Source of the DNA: Gemmatimonadota bacterium
GTDB taxonomy: Bacteria; Gemmatimonadota; Gemmatimonadetes; Gemmatimonadales; Gemmatimonadaceae
Reading direction: 5' to 3'
Length of the DNA: 42,134 bases
NCBI GenBank assembly: GCA_021324635.1
Contig: JAJPIS010000119.1
Coordinates: 1-42,134, forward strand
The translations under genes and the position numbers were made by a program. Shown here one piece after another: positions 1-6,965 of the stretch (position 1 is its first letter; every line of letters begins with the position of its first letter). The notes beneath the pieces are model-generated. The model did not search any database, had not been told where the DNA came from, and saw only the letters and a program-made list of their open reading frames with translations.

Positions 1-29
1 CCGTTATCGCACCTGTCGTTGTTGTTCCC

Positions 30-172
30 GGTGTCAGGGGCAATCGCGTCGCGATTGCCCCTGACACCATCCAAAAAACCCGTTCCATTGGTGGCCGCGG
101 GACGCGGCCGTCCCGGCATCCGTGCGGGATGTGGGTCGCGGGCGGCATGAATGCCGCCCCTACGACGGGGCG
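30..172 (+). repeat. Dispersed palindromic repeat, copy 1
   Basis: This copy starts with a perfect inverted repeat at 30-68: arms of 19 bases (ggtgtcaggggcaatcgcg at 30-48, its exact complement at 50-68) around one central base. A run of A follows, then ggtggccgcgggacgcgg at 90-107, then a second palindrome at 140-159 (gggcggcat, GA, atgccgccc), ending in ctacgacggggcg. The same order of elements recurs in copy 2, and the right part recurs inverted in copy 3. No open frame or transposase lies within it, so it looks like a non-autonomous REP- or MITE-like element. Confidence 0.85.
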
Positions 173-223
173 CGCACGTTTGCCGCGCGCGCGGCGGCAC
201 CCGCGCCCGTCGTTGCCGTTTCC

Positions 224-381
224 GGTGCAGGGGCAATTCGCGACGCGAATTGCCCCTGCACCATCAAAAAACCCCTTCCATTGGTGGCCGCGGGACGCGG
301 GACCCGCGCGAAATGCGGGGCCAGGCATCGGTGCGGGATGAGGGTCGCGGGCGGCATGAATGCCGCCCCTACGACGGGGCG
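224..381 (+). repeat. Dispersed palindromic repeat, copy 2
   Basis: This copy has the same layout as copy 1. A perfect 39-base hairpin at 224-262 has arms ggtgcaggggcaattcgcg (224-242) and its complement (244-262), with one central base. An A-rich spacer follows, then ggtggccgcgggacgcgg from 283, the palindrome gggcggcat-GA-atgccgccc at 349-368, and ctacgacggggcg. Compared with copy 1 the hairpin arms differ by one inserted and one missing T, and both arms changed together so the stem stays perfect. Confidence 0.85.
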
Positions 382-397
382 GCCTGGCGGCCGCCCC
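376..397 (-). terminator. Possible terminator hairpin after the aspartase-like gene
   Basis: A 9-base-pair stem (376-384 with 389-397) closed by a four-base loop lies 9 bases beyond the stop codon of the lyase gene, which ends the long minus-strand gene run. It has no U tract, so it could be a factor-dependent end or simply the right edge of the repeat unit. Confidence 0.35.
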
Positions 398-406
398 ACG
401 ACGGGC

Positions 407-1822
407 TTACACGCCGTGCGCGCCGCCGGGAACGCCGATCTCGGTCATCTTCCGCAGGTCGAGGACCTGATCGATCTCGTCGGGGGGGAGCAGCCCCTCG
501 CGCCGCACGAGGTCGCGGATCAGGACATTCTCCTTGACCGACTCCTTGCTCACCTCGGCCGCGCGCGCGTAGCCGATCTGCGGCGCCAACGCCGTCGCGA
601 GCGCCGCCGAGCGCTCCACCCAGTAGGCACACTGCTCCCGGTTCGCCGTCAGCCCCGAGACGCAGCGCTCGGCGAGCACCCGCATGGCCGCCGTCAGGAT
701 CTGCCCGGCCAGCAGCACGTTGAACGCGATCACGGGCATCATGACGTTGAGCTCCAATTGCCCGTGCTCCGCGGCCGCCGCCACGGACGCGTCACAGCCG
801 ATCACCTGCAAGCACACCTGGTTGACCATCTCCGGGATCGACGGGTTCACCTTCCCCGGCATGATCGACGACCCCGGCTGGACAGCCGGCAGCAGGATCT
901 CGTCCAGCCCCGTCCGCGGACCGCTCGCGAGCAGGCGGAGATCGCTCGCGATCTTGCTCAGGTCGAGCGCCAGCACCTTGAGCTGCGCGCTGTAGGCAGC
1001 GACGTCGCCCATGCTCTGCATCAGCTGGACCCGGTCACGCCCCTCGCGAAGCTCGAGGTGACTGATCTCCCGGAGGTGACGCACCATGAGGCCCGGATAC
1101 TCGGGCTCGACGTTCACGCCCGTGCCGACGGCGCTTCCGCCAATCCCCAGGTCGCGCAGGAAATCGGCCGCCTGCGTCACGCGCCGGAGGTTCCGCTCCA
1201 GCGTCTCGCCGTAGGCCCGGAGCTCCTGACCCAGTCGGATCGGCATCGCGTCCTGGAGATGTGTCCGGCCGGCCTTGACCACACCGTCGTACTCGCCCCC
1301 CTTTTCCCGGAACGTCCGCGCCAGCGTCATGCCCGCATCCAGGAGCGGGCCGAGTTGCGCGAGGCCGGCGAGCCGGATGGCCGTCGGGATCACGTCGTTC
1401 GTCGACTGCGCCATGTTGACGTGATCGTTCGGGTGCACCGGCGCATACGTGCCCCGCGGACGTCCCAGCAGCTCGTTCGCTCGATTGGCCAGCACTTCGT
1501 TCGTGTTCATGTTGTGCGACGTGCCGGCGCCGGCCTGGTACACGTCGACCACGAACTGGTCCAGGTGCTGCCCGGCCAGGATCTCGTCGGCGGCCCGGAC
1601 GATGGCGTCCGCCCGCGACCCGTCCAGGCGTCCGGTCTCACGATGCGTCAGGGCGGCGGCCTTCTTGATCCAGACGGTCGCCGTCACAAACACGGCAAGC
1701 GGACGAAGGCCGCTGATCGGGAAGTTCTGGCGGGCGCGCTCGGTCTGCACGCCGTACAGGGCGTCGGCGGGAACGGCGAGCTCGCCCAGGGGGTCCTTTT
1801 CGGTGCGGGTCGGAGTGGCCAT
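407..1822 (-). CDS. aspA: Aspartate ammonia-lyase / class II fumarase family
   Basis: Cytosolic lyase of the aspartase/fumarase superfamily, 471 residues, the usual length. It would deaminate aspartate to fumarate and ammonia, or act as a fumarase. The superfamily signature GSSIMPGKVN is at residues 317-326 and contains the catalytic-loop serines. The substrate loop THLQDAMP follows residue 187. The stretch HPNDHVNMAQSTND (130-143) and the N-terminal DALYGVQTERA resemble aspartases more than FumC, where VNKSQSSND is usual. The ATG at 1822 lies 11 bases after the stop of the DUF4149 gene, so this is the last gene of the long operon. The aspartase/fumarase choice is inference; the superfamily is certain. 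Confidence 0.85.
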   Translation of the reverse strand: MATPTRTEKDPLGELAVPADALYGVQTERARQNFPISGLRPLAVFVTATVWIKKAAALTHRETGRLDGSRADAIVRAADEILAGQHLDQFVVDVYQAGAGTSHNMNTNEVLANRANELLGRPRGTYAPVHPNDHVNMAQSTNDVIPTAIRLAGLAQLGPLLDAGMTLARTFREKGGEYDGVVKAGRTHLQDAMPIRLGQELRAYGETLERNLRRVTQAADFLRDLGIGGSAVGTGVNVEPEYPGLMVRHLREISHLELREGRDRVQLMQSMGDVAAYSAQLKVLALDLSKIASDLRLLASGPRTGLDEILLPAVQPGSSIMPGKVNPSIPEMVNQVCLQVIGCDASVAAAAEHGQLELNVMMPVIAFNVLLAGQILTAAMRVLAERCVSGLTANREQCAYWVERSAALATALAPQIGYARAAEVSKESVKENVLIRDLVRREGLLPPDEIDQVLDLRKMTEIGVPGGAHGV

Positions 1823-1833
1823 TGGTGGGGTGG

Positions 1834-2361
1834 TCAGGATGCGAGCGGGGCGCGGGCGGCGGCCCGCCCGGCAGCGTCGGACGAGGGGTGGGTGGCCGCT
1901 GCGGCCAGCGCGGCGAGCACGGCGATCGCGATCGCCGCCACGATGGCGACCCCCAGGAGCCCGACGCTCGTCGCGTGGAGCCGCCCGAACGCCAGGCGCC
2001 GGGGATCACCCGGCGTCAGCGCATCGATCGGCCCGCCGACCGTCTGCCGGATGCGCTCGATCCGCGGCATCACGACCAGGAGGGCGAGGGCGCAGGGGGC
2101 GCCCCACGCCGCGGCCGCCGCGATCCGCGCGCCCGCATGCGCCGCCGACGGGCCGGTGCCGCCGAGCACGCCGGCGACGCCCGCCCCCGCGATCCCGGAG
2201 AGGAACAGCGGCGGCAGCACCTGGCCCACCAGCGCGCCGGCGAGCGTCCGCGATGGGAGGGTGGCGAACGCCGCCGGCGCGACCGACACGGACAGGAGAA
2301 CGGCCGCGCCGACCCACGCGGCGGCCACGGCGAGGACAACGAGCGGCCGGGCGGCCGTCAC
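1834..2361 (-). CDS. DUF4149-like integral membrane protein
   Basis: A 175-residue hydrophobic protein with about four membrane segments. The pattern of a first helix, then VAPAAFATLPSRTLAGALVG, then a C-terminal FGRLHATSVGLLG segment resembles DUF4149 proteins, whose function is unknown. The start chosen is the GTG at 2361, which overlaps the TGA of the MBL gene as GTGA. A longer in-frame reading to 2526 would run inside the MBL gene and adds an Arg-rich, non-membrane stretch, so it is rejected. The four-base overlap implies translational coupling to the MBL hydrolase. Confidence 0.7.
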   Translation of the reverse strand: MTAARPLVVLAVAAAWVGAAVLLSVSVAPAAFATLPSRTLAGALVGQVLPPLFLSGIAGAGVAGVLGGTGPSAAHAGARIAAAAAWGAPCALALLVVMPRIERIRQTVGGPIDALTPGDPRRLAFGRLHATSVGLLGVAIVAAIAIAVLAALAAAATHPSSDAAGRAAARAPLAS

Positions 2362-3011
2362 GGAGCGTTGCTGTGGAGCACGCGGGCGACGCCGGAGAGA
2401 AACGGATTCCCACGCAGCTCGCCCCCGATCGTCGTCGCCGCACCATGTCCGGGATGAACGGCCAGCGCCTCCGGCAGCGCAGCCGCGCGCGCCAACGAGT
2501 CCTGCATCGCCGCCGGATCGCACCACGGCAGGTCGGTCCGTCCGATCGAGCCGGCGAAGAGCAGATCGCCCCCGAACACCACGTCGTCGCCGACGAACAT
2601 GACGTGCCCGGGTGCGTGTCCCGGCACATGCATCACGCGGAACCGCGTGCGTCCCCCGATTCGGATCTCCTGGCCCTCGCGCAACGCCACGTCTGGCGGC
2701 GGTGGGACCTCGAACGGGACGCCGTACAGGCGCGCCACCTGCTCGCCGTGCCCGTACACCGGCTCGTCGAGGGGATGGAGATGCACCGGCACATCGTGCA
2801 CGCGGCGGATGCCGGCAATCGCGCCGATATGGTCGATGTGCGCGTGCGTGAGCCAGATCGCCTCGAGCGTGGCGCCGGACCGCTCGAGCGCGGCGAGGAG
2901 ACGCGGTGCCTCGTCACCGGGATCGATGTACACGGCCCGCCGACTCTCCTCGTCGACGACCAGGTAGGCGTTCTCGCGGAACGGCCCGACCGTCGTCCGG
3001 GTGATGATCAC
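2358..3011 (-). CDS. MBL-fold metallohydrolase, glyoxalase II-like
   Basis: A 217-residue, single-domain cytosolic metallo-beta-lactamase-fold hydrolase. The metal-binding motif THAHIDH is at residues 55-61. Further ligands are expected at His132 (GHAPGH), Asp149 (GGDLLF) and a C-terminal HPGHG. Size and motif order match short glyoxalase II/YcbL-type thioester hydrolases; the substrate cannot be read from sequence. The ATG at 3011 overlaps the thioredoxin reductase stop by four bases (ATGA), and its own stop overlaps the next GTG. Position next to trxB suggests, without proving, a role in thiol chemistry. Confidence 0.85.
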   Translation of the reverse strand: MIITRTTVGPFRENAYLVVDEESRRAVYIDPGDEAPRLLAALERSGATLEAIWLTHAHIDHIGAIAGIRRVHDVPVHLHPLDEPVYGHGEQVARLYGVPFEVPPPPDVALREGQEIRIGGRTRFRVMHVPGHAPGHVMFVGDDVVFGGDLLFAGSIGRTDLPWCDPAAMQDSLARAAALPEALAVHPGHGAATTIGGELRGNPFLSGVARVLHSNAP

Positions 3012-4009
3012 ACCGCGTACCCTCCCGTCGCGATGATCTCCGGCTCGAGGCCCGGCGGTGTACTGCGGCGCGCGCTCAGGTACTTCTCGGCGGCGATCGC
3101 CGCCGTCGTGCCATCGCCCGCGGCCGTCGTCACCTGGCGGGTGAGCTGCGCCCGCACGTCGCCGGCCGCGAACAGCCCGGCGAGCGAGGTCTCCATGTTG
3201 GCGTCGGTGAGGAGATATCCCATATCGTCGTGGTCGACGTGCGCCTCGACGATCCCGGTATTGGGGCGGAACCCGATGAAGATGAACACGCCGGTGACCG
3301 CCAGGTCCCGCTGCTCGAGCGACTTCAGGTTCTGGAGTCGGAGGTTGTGGACGAGACCCTGGGCGTCGCCCTGAATCTCGGTCGCGACCGAATCCCAGAT
3401 GACCTCGATCTTGGGGTTCGAGAAGAGGCGTTGCTGGAGGATCTTGGACGCCCGAAGCTCGCCGCGGCGATGGATGAGGTACACCTTGTCCGCGTAGCGC
3501 GTCAGGAAATCGCTCTCCTCGACCGCGGCGTCCCCGCCGCCGACGACCGCGATCGTGTGCCCCTTGAAGAACGCGCCGTCGCAGATCGCGCAGTAGGAGA
3601 CCCCCTTCCCCGCATATTCGACCTCGCCGGGAACACCCAGCCGCACCGGCGTGCCGCCCGACGTCACGATCACGGTCGGCGCACGGACACGCTCCCCGTC
3701 GTCGGTCTCGACGTCGAAGATTCCGTCCCGCCCCTTCCGGATCGCCGTCACGGTGACGCCAGTGCGGAATGCCGCCCCGAACTTGCGGGCGTGCGCCTCG
3801 AAGCGCTGGGCCAGGTCCCAGCCGTCGATGTGCTCGAAGCCCGGGTAGTCCTCGATGATCTCCGTCTTGAGCAGCTCGCCGCCCGGCATCCCGGCCTCGA
3901 GCACGAGGGTCCGCAACATCGAGCGTCCGGCATAGAGAGCCGCCGTCAAACCGGCGGGTCCGGCACCCACGATGATGAGGTCGTACTCGGTATTCGTCGT
4001 CGCGTCCAC
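3008..4009 (-). CDS. trxB: Thioredoxin reductase
   Basis: FAD- and NAD(P)H-dependent flavoprotein that reduces thioredoxin. It has 333 residues, close to the 310-330 typical of low-molecular-weight reductases. It shows an N-terminal FAD motif (GAGPAG, residues 15-20), the redox-active CAIC at Cys140-Cys143, the NAD(P) motif GGGDAA and the C-terminal FAD segment GLFAAGD. The start is a GTG at 4009 sharing one base with the upstream TAG (TAGTG); the next residues reach the FAD motif at the normal distance. It lies in the long minus-strand operon, between the Cys-motif Rossmann gene and the MBL gene. No thioredoxin gene is in the window. Confidence 0.92.
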   Translation of the reverse strand: MDATTNTEYDLIIVGAGPAGLTAALYAGRSMLRTLVLEAGMPGGELLKTEIIEDYPGFEHIDGWDLAQRFEAHARKFGAAFRTGVTVTAIRKGRDGIFDVETDDGERVRAPTVIVTSGGTPVRLGVPGEVEYAGKGVSYCAICDGAFFKGHTIAVVGGGDAAVEESDFLTRYADKVYLIHRRGELRASKILQQRLFSNPKIEVIWDSVATEIQGDAQGLVHNLRLQNLKSLEQRDLAVTGVFIFIGFRPNTGIVEAHVDHDDMGYLLTDANMETSLAGLFAAGDVRAQLTRQVTTAAGDGTTAAIAAEKYLSARRSTPPGLEPEIIATGGYAV

Positions 4010-4806
4010 TACGTGTTGGCCCCCGCCCTCGCGATCTCGCCGATCGAGAGGATGTTCAACGCCCCGTGGCAGTGTGAGACCGTCCCGACCAGCACGTCGG
4101 CGGCGCCACGCTCGCCGGCTTCCCGGACCACCGCCTCTCCGTGCACGACGCTCGCGGTGTCGAACATGCCGACGCCGTAGGCCCGGTGGGTACAGTGAAA
4201 GATAACCGGGCCCACGAGTGGTCGACCGGCAGCCCGCTCCCGCGTCACGTAGCGCGCGAGCGCGTCAGGCATGCTCCACCAGCGGACGTCGCGCGTCTTG
4301 GGGCAGGTGGAGGGCTCGATGCAGTTCACGGGGCAGATCCATTCGGCGTAGCTGACGTAGCGCGTGCCCTCGGGCCCGGCCCGCTGCCAGGGGACATCGG
4401 GGGCGTGATCCACCGCCCGCGTCGCCACCGGCCGATCGGGCCACCGGGCACTCGCCCGGTCGCGCAGCCATTCGTACATCAGGTGCGGCATGAGCGGAGA
4501 CGGGACGATCGCGTCGCGCGCCGACCCGGCGGGATCGGCGCAGGCCCCGGTGAGATACGCATCGAAGAACGTCCGCCAGTCCGAGACGGCGACCGTCACG
4601 CCGGGCGTGGCGACGTCCCCCGCCGCGAGCGCCCGCGCCACGGCGCACTGCGGGTCGCGATCGGCGACGACGACGCGGCTCCACCCGAGCGCCCCGGCGG
4701 CCCGAGCCCGGCCGAGCTGTCGGACGTAGTACGATCCGTAACAGCCGCCGCCGACGATGACGATCGTTCCGTAGTCGGTGCGCGCGGCGCCATCAGGTGC
4801 GGACAT
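4009..4806 (-). CDS. Putative Rossmann-fold protein with C-x3-C-x5-C motif, unknown function
   Basis: 265 residues; I do not recognise a named family. The N-terminus has a dinucleotide-binding-like strand-turn (IVIVGGGCYGSYY, 15-27) with a cysteine at position 22. An acidic residue about 30 positions later (VVVADRDPQ) fits NAD or FAD ribose binding. The middle has Cys158, Cys162 and Cys168 in ICPVNCIEPSTCP, a C-x3-C-x5-C arrangement, and further cysteines next to histidines occur in HCTH (near 205) and SHCHG (near 246). This could be a metal or Fe-S site. The ATG at 4806 overlaps the SDR gene by 14 bases, so the two are probably made together. It could be an oxidoreductase or a metal-handling protein. 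Confidence 0.75.
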   Translation of the reverse strand: MSAPDGAARTDYGTIVIVGGGCYGSYYVRQLGRARAAGALGWSRVVVADRDPQCAVARALAAGDVATPGVTVAVSDWRTFFDAYLTGACADPAGSARDAIVPSPLMPHLMYEWLRDRASARWPDRPVATRAVDHAPDVPWQRAGPEGTRYVSYAEWICPVNCIEPSTCPKTRDVRWWSMPDALARYVTRERAAGRPLVGPVIFHCTHRAYGVGMFDTASVVHGEAVVREAGERGAADVLVGTVSHCHGALNILSIGEIARAGANT

Positions 4807-5527
4807 GCCGGCCTCCGTCGACGATCAGCGTCTCCCCGGTGACATACTCCGCCTCCAGGAGAAATGTCACTGCGCCGACGACGTCCGAGGGCGCGCCGAG
4901 CCGTCGGAGCGGCGTGGTCGCGACGAGCCGCTCGCCCTCGGCGGCATCCCAGCCGTCCGGGAGCAGGACCGCGCCGGGCGCAACGGCGTTCACGCGGATG
5001 CGCGGCGCAAGGGCGTGCGCGAGCGCGCGGGTCATCTGCACGATCCCGGCCTTGCTGATCCCGTGCGGGATGTAGCCCGACCAGGCCTCGAACGCGGCGA
5101 GGTCGGCAATGTTCACGATCGCGGCCCCGCCGGAGTCGGGCATCCGGGCGGCCGCCGCCTGAGCGACGAAGAAGGGCGCGCGGAGATTGACGGCGAAGAT
5201 CCGGTCCCAGAGGTCGGGCGTCACGGCACCGAGGGGTGTCCGCAGCATGATGCCGGCCGAGTTGACGAGAAGCTGGAGGGCGCCCAGCCGACCCACGACG
5301 GCGTCGACGAGCCGCTCGGCCGCGCCCGCGTCGGTGAGATCGGCGGGGAATGCCTCGGCGCGCCCGCCCCCGGCCCGGATCTCCTCCACCACCGCGTGCG
5401 CGCCCTCGGCCGAGGTGTTGTAGTGCACGGCGACGCAGGCCCCGCGTCCGGCGAGTCCGAGCGCGATCGCGCGGCCGACACGCCGGCCGGCGCCGGTTAC
5501 GAGTGCGACGCGCCCCCGGAGCTCCAC
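4793..5527 (-). CDS. SDR-family protein lacking the catalytic Ser and Tyr
   Basis: Short-chain dehydrogenase/reductase fold, 244 residues. The nucleotide motif TGAGRRVGRAIA (11-22) resembles pteridine reductases, NSAG (89-92) is present, and so is the structural Asn of FAVN (near 114). The active site is unusual. Lys159 is present in ISKAG, but the position four residues before it, normally Tyr, is His155, and the position normally Ser is Ala141 (NIADL). Tyr152 is nearby but in the wrong register. The GTG at 5527 is chosen because GGAGG precedes it on the minus strand. A longer in-frame reading to 5641 would lie inside the PHP gene. The SDR and PHP genes overlap by 31 bases. Confidence 0.82.
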   Translation of the reverse strand: MELRGRVALVTGAGRRVGRAIALGLAGRGACVAVHYNTSAEGAHAVVEEIRAGGGRAEAFPADLTDAGAAERLVDAVVGRLGALQLLVNSAGIMLRTPLGAVTPDLWDRIFAVNLRAPFFVAQAAAARMPDSGGAAIVNIADLAAFEAWSGYIPHGISKAGIVQMTRALAHALAPRIRVNAVAPGAVLLPDGWDAAEGERLVATTPLRRLGAPSDVVGAVTFLLEAEYVTGETLIVDGGRHVRT

Positions 5528-6408
5528 GGGTCCCCTCCGGCCTGTCGGTAGGCGTTCGCTCGCCGGGCCTGGCGGTCCGCCCAGGCCGCAGGAATGCTCA
5601 TCGCGCCGAGCACCCGCGGCCCGTCCGTCGCCCCGTGCCAATCGGAGCCGCCGCTCGGGACGAGATCCAGGAACTCGGCGAGCGTGCCGAGGCGGGCCTG
5701 ATCGTCGGCCGAGTGGCTCGGATGGCGGACCTCGACCCCGTCGAGCCCCGAGGCGCGCAGCTCCTCGAGCCGGGCCCGCGTCCCTTCCCGGCCGGGGTGC
5801 GCGAACACCGCGACGCCGCCCGCGGCGTGGATCAGGTCAATGGCGTCCGCCACCGAGAACGGCTCCTTGGGGACATACGCCACCCGCCCGGTCGCCAGGT
5901 ACCGGTCGAACGCGTCCCGCTGGTCGCGAGCCCAGCCGGCGCCGACGAGCGCCCGCGCCACGTGCGGGCGGCCGACCGCGCCGGCCCCGGCGTGAGCCAG
6001 CACATCGCCCAGCGTCACACCCACGCCCTGGGCATTGAGGGCCGCGACCATCGCCGCCGCCCGCCGCGCGCGGGCCTCGCGCAAGGCTGCGAGCCGCGGC
6101 TCGAGGGCCGCCGTGTCGCGCAGGTGCAACCCCAGGATGTGCACCTCCCGGTCCTCCTCGACGGCGCTCAGCTCGACCCCCGGGATGACGTCGATCCCGG
6201 CAGTCTGGGCGGCCGCCTGGGCCTCGGGCACGCCGTCGACCGTATCGTGATCGGTGAGCGCGACGGCCACCAGTCCGGCCGCCCGTGCGCGCTCCACGAG
6301 CCCGGCCGGCTCCACCGCCCCGTCCGAGGCGGTCGAGTGCGTATGCAGATCCACGTGCCGGTCGGCGGCCGGGTCGGGCGAGCTCCGACCCTCACCGCCC
6401 TCGGTCAC
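5497..6408 (-). CDS. PHP-domain phosphoesterase, RNase AM/YciV-like
   Basis: A 303-residue metal-dependent phosphoesterase. The PHP motif DLHTHSTASDG is at residues 20-30, followed by ALTDHDT, GVELSA, HILGL, GRPHVARALV, AYVPKEP, FAHPGR and a C-terminal SGGSDWHG. This order matches the YciV/RNase AM family, which acts on 3',5'-nucleoside bisphosphates and short RNA ends. The start is the GTG at 6408 overlapping the preceding TGA (GTGA). An upstream in-frame reading to 6636 lies inside the small preceding gene and is Arg/Ala-rich, so it is rejected. Confidence 0.85.
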   Translation of the reverse strand: MTEGGEGRSSPDPAADRHVDLHTHSTASDGAVEPAGLVERARAAGLVAVALTDHDTVDGVPEAQAAAQTAGIDVIPGVELSAVEEDREVHILGLHLRDTAALEPRLAALREARARRAAAMVAALNAQGVGVTLGDVLAHAGAGAVGRPHVARALVGAGWARDQRDAFDRYLATGRVAYVPKEPFSVADAIDLIHAAGGVAVFAHPGREGTRARLEELRASGLDGVEVRHPSHSADDQARLGTLAEFLDLVPSGGSDWHGATDGPRVLGAMSIPAAWADRQARRANAYRQAGGDPWSSGGASHS

Positions 6409-6671
6409 GGGGCGTAGCCCGCTTCCGGCGACGTGAAGCTCGGTTGCGACTCCTGGAACAACCGCGCCAGCTCGCGCTCGGTGAGCTGCGCGAGCGACTG
6501 CTCGCGCGACAGCGTCCCGGTGGGGGAGTACCGGGTCACCCGGACCTCCCGCTCCGCGCCCGTTCCGTGCACGAACAGGATCCCGAACTCGTCCCGATCG
6601 TACTGCGTCACGAAGCCGGACGGATAGACGCGCCACGCCCTGTCACCGACAGTGATCGTGCGAAACGACAT
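6405..6671 (-). CDS. Small conserved-looking protein, unknown function
   Basis: 88 residues, soluble, no signal peptide or membrane segment. The N-terminal half has regular beta-strand character (FRTITVGDRAWRVYPSG, then FGILFVHG and VRVTRYSP). The C-terminal half is helical (TERELARLFQES) and ends in a Pro-rich tail. I do not recognise the family. It starts with ATG at 6671 and its stop is coupled to the PHP gene start by GTGA. It looks real because codon use matches its neighbours and the spacing on both sides is operon-like. Confidence 0.65.
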   Translation of the reverse strand: MSFRTITVGDRAWRVYPSGFVTQYDRDEFGILFVHGTGAEREVRVTRYSPTGTLSREQSLAQLTERELARLFQESQPSFTSPEAGYAP

Positions 6672-6701
6672 GCGACGACTCCTCTCGCCCCGGTCGAGCC
6701 G

Positions 6702-6965
6702 CTAGAGCTCGACCTCCTGATAGATGCGGGCCGGATCGACGATGGGCTCGGGCGCGCCGGCAAGTGCCGATGCGAGCGCGCCGGCGTCGGCGGCCTCCGT
6801 GAACTCGATGAACGCGCCCGACAGCTCGGCCTCCTCGAACACCCAGTAGCGGCACTCGTGGCGGCGATAATGCTCGCGGAGCTCCCGCGCCCGGTCGAGG
6901 AAGCGACCTCGATCGGACGGCGTGACGATCGTCCGGTGCAGCGCGAGCACCCGGCCACCACTCAC
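6702..6965 (-). CDS. Small alpha/beta protein after the E2 gene, unknown function
   Basis: 87 residues. It starts at a GTG at 6965 that overlaps the E2 stop as GTGA. A longer reading to 7361 would sit inside the E2 gene and is rejected. Strands (VLALHRTIV, CRYWVFEEA, AFIEFTEA) alternate with helices (SDRGRFLDRARELREHYRRH), a pattern seen in dimeric ferredoxin-like barrels such as ABM-type proteins, but the match is weak. Coupling to E2 suggests a link to the dehydrogenase complex. Confidence 0.6.
   Translation of the reverse strand: MSGGRVLALHRTIVTPSDRGRFLDRARELREHYRRHECRYWVFEEAELSGAFIEFTEAADAGALASALAGAPEPIVDPARIYQEVEL

Larger units (their letters stand above)
1..406. other. Gene-free region filled by tandem repeat units
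   Basis: No credible gene is present. Open frames crossing this stretch run antisense through the lyase gene or have no coding character. The region holds two tandem copies of one palindromic repeat unit. The 39-base hairpins start 194 bases apart and the shorter palindromes 209 bases apart, because copy 2 carries about 15 extra bases between them. Similarity extends left of each hairpin (gtcgttgttgttcccggtg against gtcgttgccgtttccggtg), so the window probably opens inside the first unit. Confidence 0.75.

Noticed and set aside
122-2602. An 826-residue plus-strand open frame
   Set aside because: It runs antisense through the aspartase-like, DUF4149 and MBL genes. Its translation is Arg/Ala/Pro-rich with no domain, as expected for shadow frames in GC-rich DNA. 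The same applies to other long plus-strand frames such as 1449-3374, 11679-13073, 21879-24023 and 30942-33434.
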